Source: Phyto melanocephala (taxonomy: Eukaryota > Arthropoda > Insecta > Diptera > Rhinophoridae). Taken from it: 64,000 nt of DNA. The stretch covers positions 82,590,055 to 82,654,054 of the forward strand of contig OW799233.1 in the NCBI GenBank assembly GCA_941918925.1, written 5' to 3'. Numbering within the stretch: the first letter of the stretch is position 1; each line of letters starts with the position of its first letter. Of the stretch, positions 14,026-27,372 are shown in pieces. The translations under genes and the position numbers were made by a program. The notes under the pieces were generated by a model, which did not search any database, was not told the DNA's origin, and saw only the letters and a program-made list of their open reading frames with translations.

Positions 14026-14122
14026 GATGAATATATTTCCAAAAGACCCGCATGAGTACGAGATATGTAATTTTCATACAAACTTAATAAATTCAAAAGT
14101 GAAATAATAAATTTGTTAACTG
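14026..14122 (+). repeat. Diverged dispersed repeat, copy 2
   Basis: Partner of 12191-12290, in the same orientation, with the same CATGAGTACGAGA and TAATAAATTTGTTAACTG blocks. A local duplication or two copies of an old element would both explain it. Confidence 0.55.
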
Positions 14123-17100
14123 CATGTACAGAAATAGGACAAAACAATTGCCTGGAAATTATAACCTCCATTGCCGTACAACTATAAAGTTTAAAACAAA
14201 AATTGTTTTTGGAAAAAAATGGTAGAGATATTAAGTATGATTTAGAAACAATATTATTAAATTTATTTATCTGAAAATGTTAACATAATATACTTGTGTA
14301 ACAAAGCGTAGAAATAACTTAGTACGGGCTAGCACCGTGGCTTATGCAAAGCTCTTTTAGAAGTGAGAATTAAATTAGTTTACCCGAATTCAGGTTTAAT
14401 GACATGAATTTTAAAACCACGATTTTAACATCATAATTAAGCTGTTTTTAAAATTCGTCCGAATCAATTTTTATTATCAATTATGGAGTTTATCTCTTAT
14501 TGTAAAAAACTTTTATATTGTTACTAAAAACAACAACAACATTTTAAAACCTAACAAATAAATACAAAATTTTAGCAAATAAAATGGCCATAAAAACAAA
14601 ATTAGCTGAACTATTAACACTAATTGATGAAATAATTAATAGATTTTAGATATTATGCAAAATAAATTATATAATTAAATCTAAAGCCAAAAAAAGAAAT
14701 TCAAATTGGTAAAAACGTGGTGTAATTCGCAAAAATTTATTTTGGTTTGTGGGGAATTATTGAAAACGAAATAAAGTTCAAAACTAACTGATACATGCCG
14801 TCGCAGCACAGACAGCCATCATGAAAGTTATAGCGAAAGCAAAAATTCTCCTGGAACACACATACACAATCTATGGTGTTTTTTTTTTTTTTAACCGCAC
14901 AGCAGTATTTTTAAAAATTCTTCTTCTTCCTCCTCTTTATGTGATTTTGTCATGGCCTGACAAAATCAGCCATCACACACACCCTCATCCATAATACATT
15001 TGTATAGTGTACTAAAATAAATGTTGATTTTTTTTATTCAATACTTATGTGTGAGAGAGTGTGTGTGTGGGTAGATGTATGCGTGTGTATGAGCAATAAT
15101 TGTGCCGTTTTAGCGTCGGCAGCCATCATGGTTATTGAGAATGCGACAGCATTATACCACCTCTTATGAAACTAACCTAAAAGACTAAGAAAAAACTATT
15201 TTGTTTTTGTTTTATGATTCGTATTCTTTTGTTTTTGAAAAAGATTTTCCTATCATCCGCAAAGCATTGCCATCCGTGTTTAGTTAGTAAAACGAGTATG
15301 GTTTAACGGTTCCTGTCTGAAAACTATAACTAATCGTTGGAAATATATGTATGTACTTGGAAAAACTAAATCGGTCAAGTGTCAATGAAAAAACTGTATA
15401 GGTACGAAGAATAAAGTGAAAGATACAAATGAACAATGCTTTTATTTCTGATTTTTACTCATTGATTTTTGCAGTTGATGAAAAATTAAGAAATTATGCG
15501 CATGTTTAAAAAAATCAACAAACAACAAAAATATTAATGCTAATTAAGGACATTGCTATACATACATACATATTTCTCTCACAGTCAGTGAGTGCTACAG
15601 TTGAAGTGTTAAAAATAAATAAATCAAGTAGAGTGAACGAGAAAAACATAGAGTTTGTTTGAGAAAAAAAAAGAATGCTTTCAGACAAAGTACCTATGTG
15701 CCTACACACATACACATTCATACATAAAAAGAATATGTGATGGCATTTAAAGGTACGTATATAAATTTATATTGGTTGTGGCATGTGGACGTACATGTAC
15801 TCGTTGCTGCAAAGGACACTCTAATGAGTCCTACATAAAATAGTACTTGCGCACTAACTGAAAAGGCTTAACATCCCTGTTATTATTAGTAGTATAAAGC
15901 TGAAAAAAAATAATATATTCAAGTCACAAACCATGGTTTGTGTCTGCATTTAATAGACAATGTCATTTGGATAAGGATAATATGTGTTTTAAGGAAATGT
16001 TTATTTCCACCTTCATACAATAGTTACACATACCAATTGTTTTTCAGTTTAACAAACAAACCAAAATTGTTTTCTCTATTTATATTTAAAGAGTGTTCTT
16101 ATGTGCTCTTAAAACATATCTGTGCTCTTTAGTATTTTTGCTTTGCTCACCAACACTAATACAGCTAATGTTTTGGTGGTGTTAGTTAGGCTCTCTTAAA
16201 TGAATCTCTTAATTAAATTTGCTTCTGTGTGGGTAAGATTTTCTCTTACACATAATCGCTTTTAAGATGTGCTCTTAATTGCACCTGTTTATTTGGTCTC
16301 TTTGAAAATGCTTTTCCATAACTTTTGGCGCCTTAGTAAAAATAAAATACTATCAGTATACGGCTGTATAAAAAGCAACTTTACACGATATATTCATATA
16401 TACCATGTGTTTGTATATACTGCTTTGATATGTGTATAAATGTATGTATGTAGAAAATCGGTTGCATACATTTTTCTAGTTTAAAATTTAAATTCATTAA
16501 GAACCATGCTTAAATGTTCCAACTGTGTCTCTAAATATCCCAAATGTTCCAATAAGAACTTATTAATTTTAAATTTGGTATTACTTTTCCATTTGTACAC
16601 GTTATTTAGTCCGTTAAGAAATAGTTTTGTACAATGCAGGTACTACTTATCAGAATTGAATTGGTGATATGCTACTTATTGTATGCATGTGTCAGTTCTA
16701 ATAATAATTTAGAAAACTGACAATGGCTGTCTTATGTGTCCCACAGGCATCAATTGCAGTGGCTTGAACGAACAAGATTTTATATAAATTAAAAATGTTT
16801 GCTTTTGTTTTAAACTTTTGGATTTGTTTTCATCAAAATATAATCATAGTTTGAAGAAAGAATGAAACTTATTTTTAAACTGGAACTTTGATAAAAGTGA
16901 CATCCATTCAAATGAACTTTTCAAACTTAAAATACTCCTGAAAATTATAAAATAAAATATTTATTTATTGCAATTTTTACGAGTTGTACCTTTTTACTTT
17001 TGAATTAACAATTAAAAAAATATGATGTGACTTGTAAACTTGTTATGAGGAAAGCGATTAATCATTTTAATCAAGACATTGTTTTTAGGTGAAGCCGCTG

Positions 17101-20100
17101 TTGAATTTAACCCTAAAGTAGTAAAATTAATAACTAAACAAAGACGCGCCTGATAAAACGAATAAAACGTGTACTCTTACAGTTTTATTTATTTCTTAAC
17201 AGTCATGTGAAAATAAGATAATAAAAAAATATTTTCTCTTGCATTTGAAATGCATGTATGTAGTTATACAATTGGATCACAAATCATATTCTAGCATTCG
17301 GTTAACAATTGCACAGCTAATTGGGAATGATTTATAGGTAAATATTTTTTTCAAAAAATGTCATAAAAAAGAAACAATTAAGACACTTGCAAGTGATAAT
17401 TAAAAGTCAACTGCATTCGAAATCTATTTAACATGGGCGTTTTAAGTTCTTATCAGCTACAGTTTTTTCTTTATTTTTTTTTATGTGTATAATTTGTTCA
17501 AATGACCAGTCCATTGGAAAATGGTGATAGAAGAGGACAAATGAAAAATAACTATAAATTCGCTGTAAAAAACTGATAATTTCATGTCTAATTATAACAA
17601 AGTCACTAAAGCAGGCCTAAACACATACATTCATGTATACATACATTTATACTTAAATGCGTACTTATGTGTACATTAGGGGTAATTTATAAACAATTTT
17701 CCAAAGTATCATATCGCCCTGACCGACAATAATTTATACAACACCGTAGTCTATATAAAGAAAAGGCAATAACGCAGGGAACGCCCTAAAGTTTGATATG
17801 CAATAGGGCTATTGATTAGGAGATTGTATTTTTTTATTCAACTAAGTGATTAGTTTTTATTAAGCAATTCGAATAATTAAAAATAAATTAAATTATGAGT
17901 AAAAATTTTTGTTTTTAATAATTACAATAATAAAATACCACCAATTTAAAAATTTAAATCTGTAAGCCAGTGGAAAGTGGTCATTTGCGACCGACAAATA
18001 TTTCAATATAAATTTATTTTTGCTGCATTTGTTGGGAAAATTTGGACATTTCATGTATTATATTAAATATTAGTTTTTCAAAGTTTTTTTTCCATACATT
18101 TTCATGAGGTTTATGAGCTTTAAAGTGATTTTCGGTGGTTGGCTTATATGGGATCCACCTACAGACAATTATATGAGAATCCACAATTCAATATGAAAAA
18201 AAAAACTGAAATATAAAAATGAGTTTGAAATTATGGAGATTAATTAGCTTTCAGCTTTTCTAAGTGTATGTGAAAATAACTATCATCGAATGAAAGAAGT
18301 TGCTGACCAGAGCTAACGGTAAAGCTGAGGATACCTACACACTACACAAATTAATTTTCTAAAATATTTTCATTATTGCACTTAAGCTCTTTTAATGTCT
18401 TTATGCTATTTCGAGATAATGTTGTTTTCGAAAAAGAAATTTGTAATTTAAAAATTTAAACACCTTTTAAGTAGATCTTTAAAAATACTAATACATGCAG
18501 AATGATTTTGTTTAGAAGTGTCCAAGAAAAGAGTTTTCTTCAGCTACTTTTTATTAAGTGAAACGTGGACACAAATTAGCAAGTATGTACTGATAAGTAT
18601 TATTGTAAATGACTTTTAATCCACAAACAAATTAGTTAAATAAATCAAAATGAAAATTTATGTCATAATGATGTTCGGCACTAGTAGTTTTTTCGATGTT
18701 GTTGATGATGATGAATATGTGAATGTAGAACGTAGATTATGACAATGGCAATGATGATGTTGGCAAAGCAAATACTTCAGTCTTGCTTATATGTGTGAAT
18801 GACTTCTGTAACAACAGCGTTTATGGTATAGATGATTTTATGAGTACTTCGTTGTTTGTTCCTTCATTCATCTTTACAGTTGTCCATATTTTATGTTTAT
18901 AAAGACGTTAATATGTATGTAGGTATCTATGTGTGTATGTGTGTCTTAATATAAGATAATACCATAGCTATATGAGCTGCGAATTGTATGCTCAGTCAAC
19001 ATTATTATATGCTGGATATATAGAATTCTCGCTTAGAGGATGATGAGATTTCTACATTCATATGTTTTATTTCTTCAACATCTATTAAAGATATCGTCGT
19101 ATTCTTGTGGCTAAAAACTTGGTTTCAACAACCCATCAGATATAGTGGTAGTATGGCAGAGACAGTTACTCTAATGTAATACTATTGTATTAACATACAA
19201 CCTAGCAACGGCAAAACACCAACATAATAAACGGTCATATGGTAATGTCGTTTTAAGCGTCAGAAACAACATAAACATCACAGTTTTATAGTTAAAGTAG
19301 GCAATAAAAACATTCAATTAGTGTCGACAGAGTTGACACTTTTAAACTTGAACCCAAGCAACTACGTCAAATTATGTATAAACCATGTATGTATGTATGT
19401 TGTATATTGCCAAAGAAACAAATGTAATCACTTGCATGAGATTTGTCTTTTCTAACCCTATGACAGGAATATTTAATAGTACTGTGCTTATTTTAAAATT
19501 AATATTGCAATTTAGAATAATTATTACACATAATCAATTTACATAAGTTATACCAATGATGTTACACGAGGCAGTAGCAAAATTAAAAAATAAATAACAA
19601 ATATCCACTTGACATTTTTGTTTGCTTCTTCATTTAATAAAGCTTAATTTTAGTTTTTTTTTGTCAACAAATATTTCTATCTCTTTTAGGGGTTAAAATT
19701 TCAAAGAATTTTTTTTTTTTAATTTTTCTATACAATTGAATAGTACTTTAGTTAATGTGGTACACGGAGTTCATCAAAAGCAGCCGTACAAATTGAATCA
19801 CGCTCTTATTGCCGTATGTGTGTATGTTATATAAGCACAATATTTTTAATTGTTTTATTACCAGCTAAATCTAATAAAATGTTCGGCCAACAACCAACAA
19901 GTGGTGCAATAAACATTTTATGAGCAAAACAAAAAAATAAACGTTAAAAAATTAATGTGTGATGAGAACAAGAACCAATATCAAATAGATTGCATATTCT
20001 CCACCTTCACTTTCTACGCAGACTAGCTGTCTAGACCGACATTCATCATTAAAGCAGGGAACACCTTTTGATTTATTATTTCCGATCTTAAAGAAAAACC

Positions 20101-22284
20101 CATCAAACTGACAATTTCTCTGAAGCTAGAAAGCAGCAGTAACAGTAGTCATAAAATATATAAAAACGTCAAACGACAACAACAACAACAATACAGCAGC
20201 AACAAAAAATAAAGGTTTACGACTTAAATGTGTATTTGTCAGTAATAAATGGAGGCCGTCGACGCACATACTTACATGCATACTTGTTTGTGTGAAATAA
20301 AATTTGTATCAAGGTTCATAAAAGTATTTATTTCTTATGGATTTCCTTTGCAGCATGTATCCCTCGTATAACCAAATTAAAGTCACAAACAATTATAAAT
20401 TAAATTTTTTGCAAATTATCTTGAGTTTTAGTTATAAGAATTTGCTATTATTTACTATTTTATCAAATAGGTTCGTTTGAACATAGTTATTTGAAAAAAA
20501 ATTGTTTGCTAATATTAGTCTCTAGGGTGACTCGGCTAAATATTTGCTCACGTCGCGAATTCTAATAAACAAATATGCGAAAAATAAATAATGTTTTCTT
20601 AAAAAGAGCCAGTATATATAAAAAGTTAAAACTTTGCGATAATAAAATATGTTTTTTTAACTTCATTTGGAAATAAGGTCATGTTAAACGTGAATGTTTT
20701 ATAGTAAAACATAATATCAATTATGCTGTTGATCAAGGGGGATGTGTTAAAGACTTGTGCTTCTTTATTAAATAATCCAACAAGTTTTAATCTCTACCAT
20801 TAAATTTATGAAAATTATATTAATTTTATTTCATTTTGTTTAATTTTACACACATAATTTATGTACTTTTAATTGTATTCAAAATTTAATATTTTCAAGC
20901 TCCATTCATGTACAAATTCAACTAAAAACTGTTACAGAATATTCGTTTTTCCATTTAATTAATCCATCTTGTTACGCCTTATTATTCTCAATAAAAATCT
21001 TTTAAAAAAATATTTGATTTTTTATTGCAAAACCAAGACATTCACCTTCGATCATTTAAAAGTAATTTCCCAGATGGTATAATATTTTGCCATTGTTGTT
21101 TAATATTTAAGCGTTCTTTTGGTGAGGAAAATAGCCATCGCCTTCGTCGTTGTCACCGTGTCATTCAATCAGACAGTCGTGCATCCATTTGACCTCAATT
21201 TCCGTGCAGTTAATCGATAAAATCAATGTATGGATTGCTTTTCATTCATTCAATTGATTGTCAATTGCTGTTTTGAATTTTCCATCGTTTAGTTTTTCAC
21301 TAGGGGTACTGTAAAGAAATACATTAAATTAATTCAAGAGTGATGCAAATAATTGTTTATGGGTTATGTTTTAATTAAATGTTCTTATACTTAATTAGTT
21401 TTTATATATAACACACATCTGTGAGTTACTTATCGCAGTGGGTAAGTTCTTAAAAACAATTCTATTTATATTTTTGATCATTTACTCAATAACGACATTG
21501 GAAATTATAACTTTGCGCTATGCAATCGAAATCCCTATAAAAATGGTATTGAAAAATTCCCGCTAGTTTTAATTGGATGAGCGTCGAAGAACAATTTCTT
21601 ATTTATTCTTTCCTGTTGCACTTTTGCAACGCATACTTATTTTGTTTTATTTTTAATTAAATTATTTGATTTATACAGTCTTATTACATTAAAGATTATT
21701 AACAAATGATTAATATGAATCATGAATTAAACTCTCCCAAAGTGAAAGATAACTGAATCAAAAAGACATTGAAAAAAAGTTTATAAAAGTGCTGCTCCTG
21801 CTGAATTTTTTATGCTCTTTATTGTAATTATACAGAATAAACAAAATATTTAAAATAATATTCAATTAAGGATCCACATTATAAAGGTGGTTGGCGTAGA
21901 AGAAGGCGAATCTTTCTTATCTTTCGCCATTGAATAAAAGTTTGATAGATAAACACAAAATTTAAAATCTTTGACAATTTTAGAAATGCACAAATGCCTT
22001 AAGTGTAATGTGGACGTTAATATAGGCGAGTAATAATTACTTTAACTGCACAGAACAACAATTAAATTTCTTATTCAATAGAAAAATTTAGAGAACCGTA
22101 TACATTTTGTTCAAATGACTACTAACCACTGCATTAATAATTGCAAAAAAAAACAAAAATTAAAAAACCCAATTCAATTGTCAATACAACTTTTTGTCTG
22201 AACTTGCAAAAATTTTTATAAAAAGATACCCGATTTACAAACAAATTGTTAACGGAAACAAATAAAAGGTTTATACAAAAACAA
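14123..22284. other. 8-kb A/T-rich non-coding stretch
   Basis: I find no gene, RNA gene or mobile element that I can support. It has poly(A)/poly(T) tracts, TGTG and ATGT microsatellite seeds (about 15040-15090, 16438-16450, 19385-19400) and a moderately GC-richer patch at 21115-21230 with no sustained open frame. The regularity of A/T-rich unique sequence fits an intron or intergenic DNA. Confidence 0.5.
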
Positions 22285-23107
22285 TCTATATATATAAAAG
22301 TGAAACTCTGTGTGTGTGTGTGTGTTAGCTATAGACTCCGAAACTGTAAAACCGATCGGACTCGAACTTTGGCAAGTTGTTGTACCCATACCAGGGAGTG
22401 TTTATGGGTGGAAAAAAAGTGGGCGGGGCCACGCCCATAAAAATTAGTTATCAGTTTTAGCTACTTGCACTTGACCGATTTTTCTGAAACTTTGCACACA
22501 TATCGAGCTATCATGACTAAATAATTTCGTTATAAGAAAAGTGGGCGGGGCCACGCCCCTAAAAAAGTTTTAATTTTGAGGTACTTCCACTGGACCGATT
22601 TTTCTGAAACTTTACACACATACTAAGCTGTCATAACCATATAATTTCGTGATTAGAAAAGTGGGCAGGGCCACGCCCATAAAAAAAGGTTATAATTTTG
22701 AGGTACTTCCACTAGACTGATTTTTCTGAAACTTTGCATACATGTTGAGCTGTCATGACTTAATAATTTTGTGATTAGAAAAGTGGGCAGTGCTACGCCC
22801 ATAAAAAAAAAGGTATCATTTTGAGGTACTTGCACTGGACCGATTATTCTGAAACTTTGCACACGTAGTGGACTGTTATGACTTTACAATTTCATGATTA
22901 AAAAAGTGGGCAGGGCCAGCCCATTAAAAAAATTATAATTTTGAGGTACTTGCACTGGTCCGATTCTTCTGAAACTTTGCACAGTAGGCAATGCCACGCC
23001 CATAAAAAAATTATAATTTTTAGGTTTTTGCACTTGATATTCAATTAAAATTCAGAATGCATTTCGATTCATTAAGGGGCGTAGCAACGCGCGCCGGGTT
23101 TGGCTAG
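22285..23107 (+). mobile_element. Non-autonomous Helitron, family H1 copy 1 (823 bp)
   Basis: It begins TCTATATATATAAAAGTG directly after an A and ends GGGTTTGGCTAG directly before a T. This is the canonical Helitron arrangement: 5' TC, 3' CTAG, A^T insertion. A GC-rich short palindromic stretch (AACGCGCGCC) sits about 12 bases before the end, where a 3' hairpin is expected. There is a (TG)n run near the 5' end. The body is a ~122-bp unit in tandem, with the palindrome GTGGGCGGGGCCACGCCC or variants at 22419, 22541, 22661, 22783, 22906 and a decayed one at 22984. No Rep/helicase coding sequence is present, so it depends on another element. A near-identical copy lies at 29480-30342. Confidence 0.9.
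22419..23000 (+). repeat. ~122-bp tandem array inside Helitron H1 copy 1
   Basis: Six units, each with the GC palindrome followed by 'TTGAGGTACTTSCACTGGAC', 'TTCTGAAACTTTGCACACAT' and 'ATTTCGTGATTAGAAAA'. Spacing is 122, 120, 122, 123 and then 78 bp; the last unit has lost part. Confidence 0.9.
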
Positions 23108-23119
23108 TTACTTATATAA

Positions 23120-23162
23120 AATACATAAAAACACACATCTCCTCTTTATTATATTAGTATAG
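23120..23162 (-). mobile_element. 5' tip of Helitron family H2 (minus strand)
   Basis: Read on the minus strand, the segment starts TCTATACTAATATAATAAAG, the 5' terminus shared with the elements ending at 53287 and about 30529. Only the first 40 or so bases are recognisable. The H1 copy immediately to the left may have inserted into it. Confidence 0.6.
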
Positions 23163-23577
23163 AATTACAGAAAACATACATTTAAAACAATTTTCTTTAA
23201 TAGAGACAATAATTTCATTGAATCGACGATAAAATGTCAAAAATTTCAAACAACCTATTGACTGGTTTGTTAAATAAAAAAAGACACGCCAGGAAAGTAG
23301 AAAACTACTCCAAACATCTTTTACTAAATGCGAATTATAAAGAATAATGGACCAAAACAGATAATCAAAACGCACCCTAACTGCGAATAAAAAACCTTAA
23401 TTTGTTCTTTTAGAAAAAAAATTATTCAAACTGAAAATTAATTGAAATCTGAACAATTTTACTAAAAATGTGTGTGTGTTGGCTTCAGAATTATATTTAT
23501 TTTCATTCTAGATTATTGGAGATTCTGATACTATGCTCAAACGAACAACAAAATTCGAGATTCGAGCCCGAATCATA
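23163..23577. other. Non-coding stretch between transposon remnants
   Basis: No gene recognised. A 73-codon minus frame here has no known motif. Confidence 0.45.
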
Positions 23578-24115
23578 AGAGTGGACCATCTTGGTTATTT
23601 TTTAATCAAAAATAAAAATTATTTTTTATAACAAATATAAACAAAGAAAAAATTAATGTGTGCAAAAATATAGCGAAAAACTTGTAATAATTAAAAAGTA
23701 TATCTTTCGTATATAAAGAGTACGCCAAATAACTTCTTTTTTTTTAAATGCTATAAAAAAAGTGTAGCTTCGGATGTGTGGCACGTAGCGCAATCCAGTT
23801 GAAAACAAATGTTGCCAATATCCTCCTCTTCAATCTTTGTGAACAAAAATTCGTTCAACAGTGCCCGATAACGATCGCCAATTATGCCCCTGGACCAAAA
23901 TCCGCACCAAACAGTGACTCGTTTTGGGTGTATCGGCTTTTCAATGTATGCGTGCGGGTTTTCTGTGCCCCAAATGCGACAATTTTGCTTGTTTACATAC
24001 CCGCCAAGATCAAAATGAGCTTCATCTGAAAACATGATTTTTTTGGCAAAATCGTTCAAAGTAATGTCGCAATATTTCGCAGCGTTATCCAAGCGTATAC
24101 ACAACCATATTCGTT
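23578..24115 (-). pseudogene. Mariner-like transposase remnant M1 (catalytic core)
   Basis: A minus-strand frame of 117 codons (24104-23751) keeps the central part of a mariner/Tc1-type transposase. The first catalytic Asp is in FSDEAHFDLGGYVNKQN (residue 27), then NCRIWGTENPH and PKRVTVWCGFWSRGIIG, then the second Asp in FQLDCATCHT (residue 104). The two Asp are 77 residues apart, closer than usual, and the join GIIG/DRYRA marks an in-frame deletion of about 45 bp. The usual QQDG around the second Asp is altered to QLDC. The N-terminal DNA-binding region and the third catalytic residue are gone, and the frame stops at 23751. At 23578, AGAGTGGACCATC may be what is left of a terminal repeat. 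It is a dead fragment. Confidence 0.88.
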
Positions 24116-24534
24116 CAGCGGAAGAATAAAACTAATTATCTGTCAAATCAGACATGAGCTAAGTGTTACCATTCACGAAATAAGCACTAGTTGAAAAATA
24201 GAAATGGAAAAAAAAAGAAATAATGAAACATAATATTAAATGCAGAAAAATTGAAACCAGAACAATCATTTGAACACCAAGGTTCAAAATCGTGATTCAG
24301 AGAGCGAACTTGGTAGTTCATATTACCGTGTGACCATTGCATTAACCGTTCAAGCTAAATATGTTTTCTATCTAAGAATAACAGAGACAATTAAAAGGCA
24401 AGAAAATAAAAAAAACAAGTTTTGAAATTATGTTGTGAAGAAAGTGTTTTTTTCAATTTCTTTTTTTATTACCGTTACCTTTTACTACAATCTATTGTTT
24501 CTGTCAGTTGAATGATTTAATCTTATGTCAATTA
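24116..24534. other. Non-coding stretch
   Basis: No gene recognised. It may include worn upstream parts of M1, but I cannot align them. Confidence 0.4.
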
Positions 24535-25302
24535 TTAAGCTGGAGTTACATACCATGCGTTCTATCCGTTGTTCCGTTTTATGCATCTGTCAAAAAGTAG
24601 AATCAGTGTAATTGTATGTAACAAGTTACACGGCAAAACGCAAAGAATGCATAAACGTATCAACGCAGCAAAGTAGGTTTACTTTCTACTTTTGTATCCG
24701 TCGCAAAAAAGGTGAAAAAATGTCAGCTGTTGTTGATGGCCATGGATGACAAATAATATTTTTTTTTAATGTTATCGATAAATCTGTTTGTGTGGTAGAT
24801 TTATTTTTTCTATTTTTTTGTGTTAAAAAATGTTTTTTATTAAAAGAAAAAGTATTCGAAATAAAGTTTATAATTAATTTTAAGTAAAAAATACATAAAA
24901 ACTAATTTTAAACACAAATTTTTCATTTCCAAAATTTTTATTCTATTTATCGATAACTGTTATGTGCTGAGTGTCATCTCTGTTTGTTTGTTTATTAAAT
25001 GAAAACAAGTGCAATGGAGGAGATGCTATTGATGCTTGTGTTATTTTTTAACTTTTTGTAGAACAAAATATCATGTACATAAACTAAATGAATTCCATAA
25101 ATTCCCTTAAATTGTCAATTTCACTTTCCATTTTGGCAAAATTGTTTTTAGTTAATAAAAATATAAACACAACAGCTGATTAAAACATGAGAGTTGACGC
25201 ATAAAACGCATTGTGTGTAACTTGAGTTTAGAAACGTATAAAAAGGTGAAAAAGTATCAAACGCAACAACGCATGAACGGATGGTATGTAACTCCACCTT
25301 TA
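24535..25302. mobile_element. ~765-bp inverted-repeat element
   Basis: The ends TGGAGTTACATACCATGCGTT (from 24541) and, inverted, the same sequence with one change (ending 25296) form terminal repeats. Outside them, AAGC/AAGG also pairs. Looser matches continue inward, with GTTGTTSCGTTT next to both ends, and an inner inverted pair around TTATCGATAA lies at about 24774 and 24954. I see no transposase. Frames at 25148-25440 overlap the right arm and are not convincing. The superfamily is unknown. Confidence 0.7.
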
Positions 25303-27204
25303 GTTGTGGTATGGTCACTAAATGAAATGCAAGCGACTGTCGAAAGAACGACAATTAATGTAGTTCAGTTTATTTATTTTCCCCACACAACTAGACAGTA
25401 CAGGAATTGTCTATTCATGTGGCCACAGTTATACTATTAAAAATAAAATAATTTATTGAATATAAAAAAAATTTATTACAAATACAAAAATACTTGTTTT
25501 TCAACTGGATACCCATGTAAGATCTCAGTAAGAATATAACGCGTTTTATGAAGAAAGTTAAACGAAAACCAACTGGTATGCACAAGAACATTTGGAACTC
25601 GCTGTAGGTATGTTGTGTGGCAGTATTCTTCAAGGAGGAATAAGACATTAAAAACCAAATCTTCGCCAGAAGTATCCTGAAAAGTCTACTTATAATGCAG
25701 CACACAAAAAATTATTGCCTTTTGCTAGAAGATCCATTGTCGAACAAAATGCCTATAAGCTTTCTTTAAAACGGTTTAAAACATTCAAAGATTTTAGGAA
25801 AAAATATTAGAATTTTGTGAATGAGGTTTCTAACATGCTTTGAGAATCCGCAAAACATTTTGAGATATTTCTTTTTTCATTTTGAGAGTAAGAGGTAAAA
25901 AAATAAATTATAGAAAATATGCAGGCTTGGTCTGCAGCAATTACAATTCCGCAGCTATTCGGAAAAACTGATTGTGTCTGTTTTTATAGGTTTTCCAGGA
26001 AAGCACTTTTAAATATTTCATTAATTTTCATTCATTCATTCATTCATTCATTTTTATAAATTTATTTCCTTTAAAATAAACACTCTTATATGAATTCCCC
26101 GATGTATAAATTAAAAGGCATATTGGTTTTCATATATTTAGTCAATTATAAGACGAAAAAAGTTGTTATTCCAAATGATATTGTTTTTTTTTTTTTAATT
26201 TAGGCAATAAGTTATTACTCTATACATTTCTGTAAAGTCGTTCAAAGTTTGGTTGTTAAAAGTTCGGCTGGCGGTAGCCTTGAAATGCGGTATTGCAATG
26301 ATGCTATTATTTCAATTGTAGCTTAAGTCAACTTAAGCAATTCGATTAGACTTTATATTTGATGATTATATATGAAAATGTAGCACTGTGTTTTTGTATG
26401 AAAATTACTTTGTCTTTTCTTTTCACAGACTAAAAGGTTATATTCCTAAAAATAATAAATTTTTTTAATATCGCGATTTAAACTATTTTTTTATTATTTG
26501 CGTTATTTTTAATTTAACTCGATTGTCCGGTAAGTATTTATTCTGTCCAAATATATACTCAACTGATTTTTCGCATGGACTTCCTAAAAATAAAGTGACA
26601 TAACCTCCATAAAAAGTTTAAAAAGTTAAAGTCAGCTAGAATTTATCACAAACATGTGTTGTGAATAAATGTAAAATAAACTGCCAATTTGTATGATCTA
26701 TGTAAAGCCCTAACCTCATACAAGGAAGAATTGCTATTGTAAACAACACTCTCATTCATTTCACATGGAATACAGAGCTGAGAAGTATTTTAAGACATTC
26801 GTCAAAATGAATTCCTTTCTAATCTTCTTGTTCACGCACAGTGCTCTGCCATGTTCGCCATAATATTATAAAGTTAACTGATCAATTTATAACATTAGAA
26901 TAGAGATACAAATCGTTGTGTAGGGCATAACACTGTTGGGCTTGACCGATTATAACTTGCTTGTTTACACTATTTTAACAATTTTAATCTCTTAATACAA
27001 ATTTAAAAAATCGGCGATTCCCTTTTGTTTTCTTACTAATTAACTTTGGTTTAAAGTCGTAATAAATTAACATTTTAAATAGTAGTTTTTAATTAATGTT
27101 TTTGTTAATTTAAATAAATAGAAACAAAAACATATTGAAAAATTTGTTTCTTTACGATTTTATTAGTTTTGGTAAATCTAATACGGTTGTTATTATTAAA
27201 ACTT
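25303..27204. other. Non-coding stretch with a (TTCA)n microsatellite
   Basis: No gene recognised. A six-unit ATTC/TTCA microsatellite lies at about 26028-26053. The patch 25500-25800 is slightly less A/T-rich and could be an eroded element, but no frame stays open in a recognisable way. Confidence 0.45.
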
Positions 27205-27372
27205 ACAAATAAGATCACTACATTCGGCTGTGCCGAATTTTTGATACGCAACACCAATTTTGTGTACTTTTATAGCACAAAATTTATTATTTTGTTGTTA
27301 ACAGTAATCACCTCGGAATGATCTCATTATAATAATATATTTATTATTTTCTTTGTGTAACTTCGACTGGCT
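27205..27372 (-). repeat. Fragment of mini-me-like subfamily B element
   Basis: It opens with the subfamily end 'CTACATTCGGCTGTGCCGAA' and 'TTTTTGATACGCAACACCA', then 'TAGCACAAAATTTATTATTT', 'ACAGTAATCACCTCGGAAT' and 'TTTCTTTGTGTAACTTCGA'. This is the same order as at 42400-42550. It is truncated after about 170 bp. Confidence 0.8.

Noticed and set aside
23154..23375. 73-codon minus ORF next to the Helitron
   Set aside because: No motif; composition equals background.
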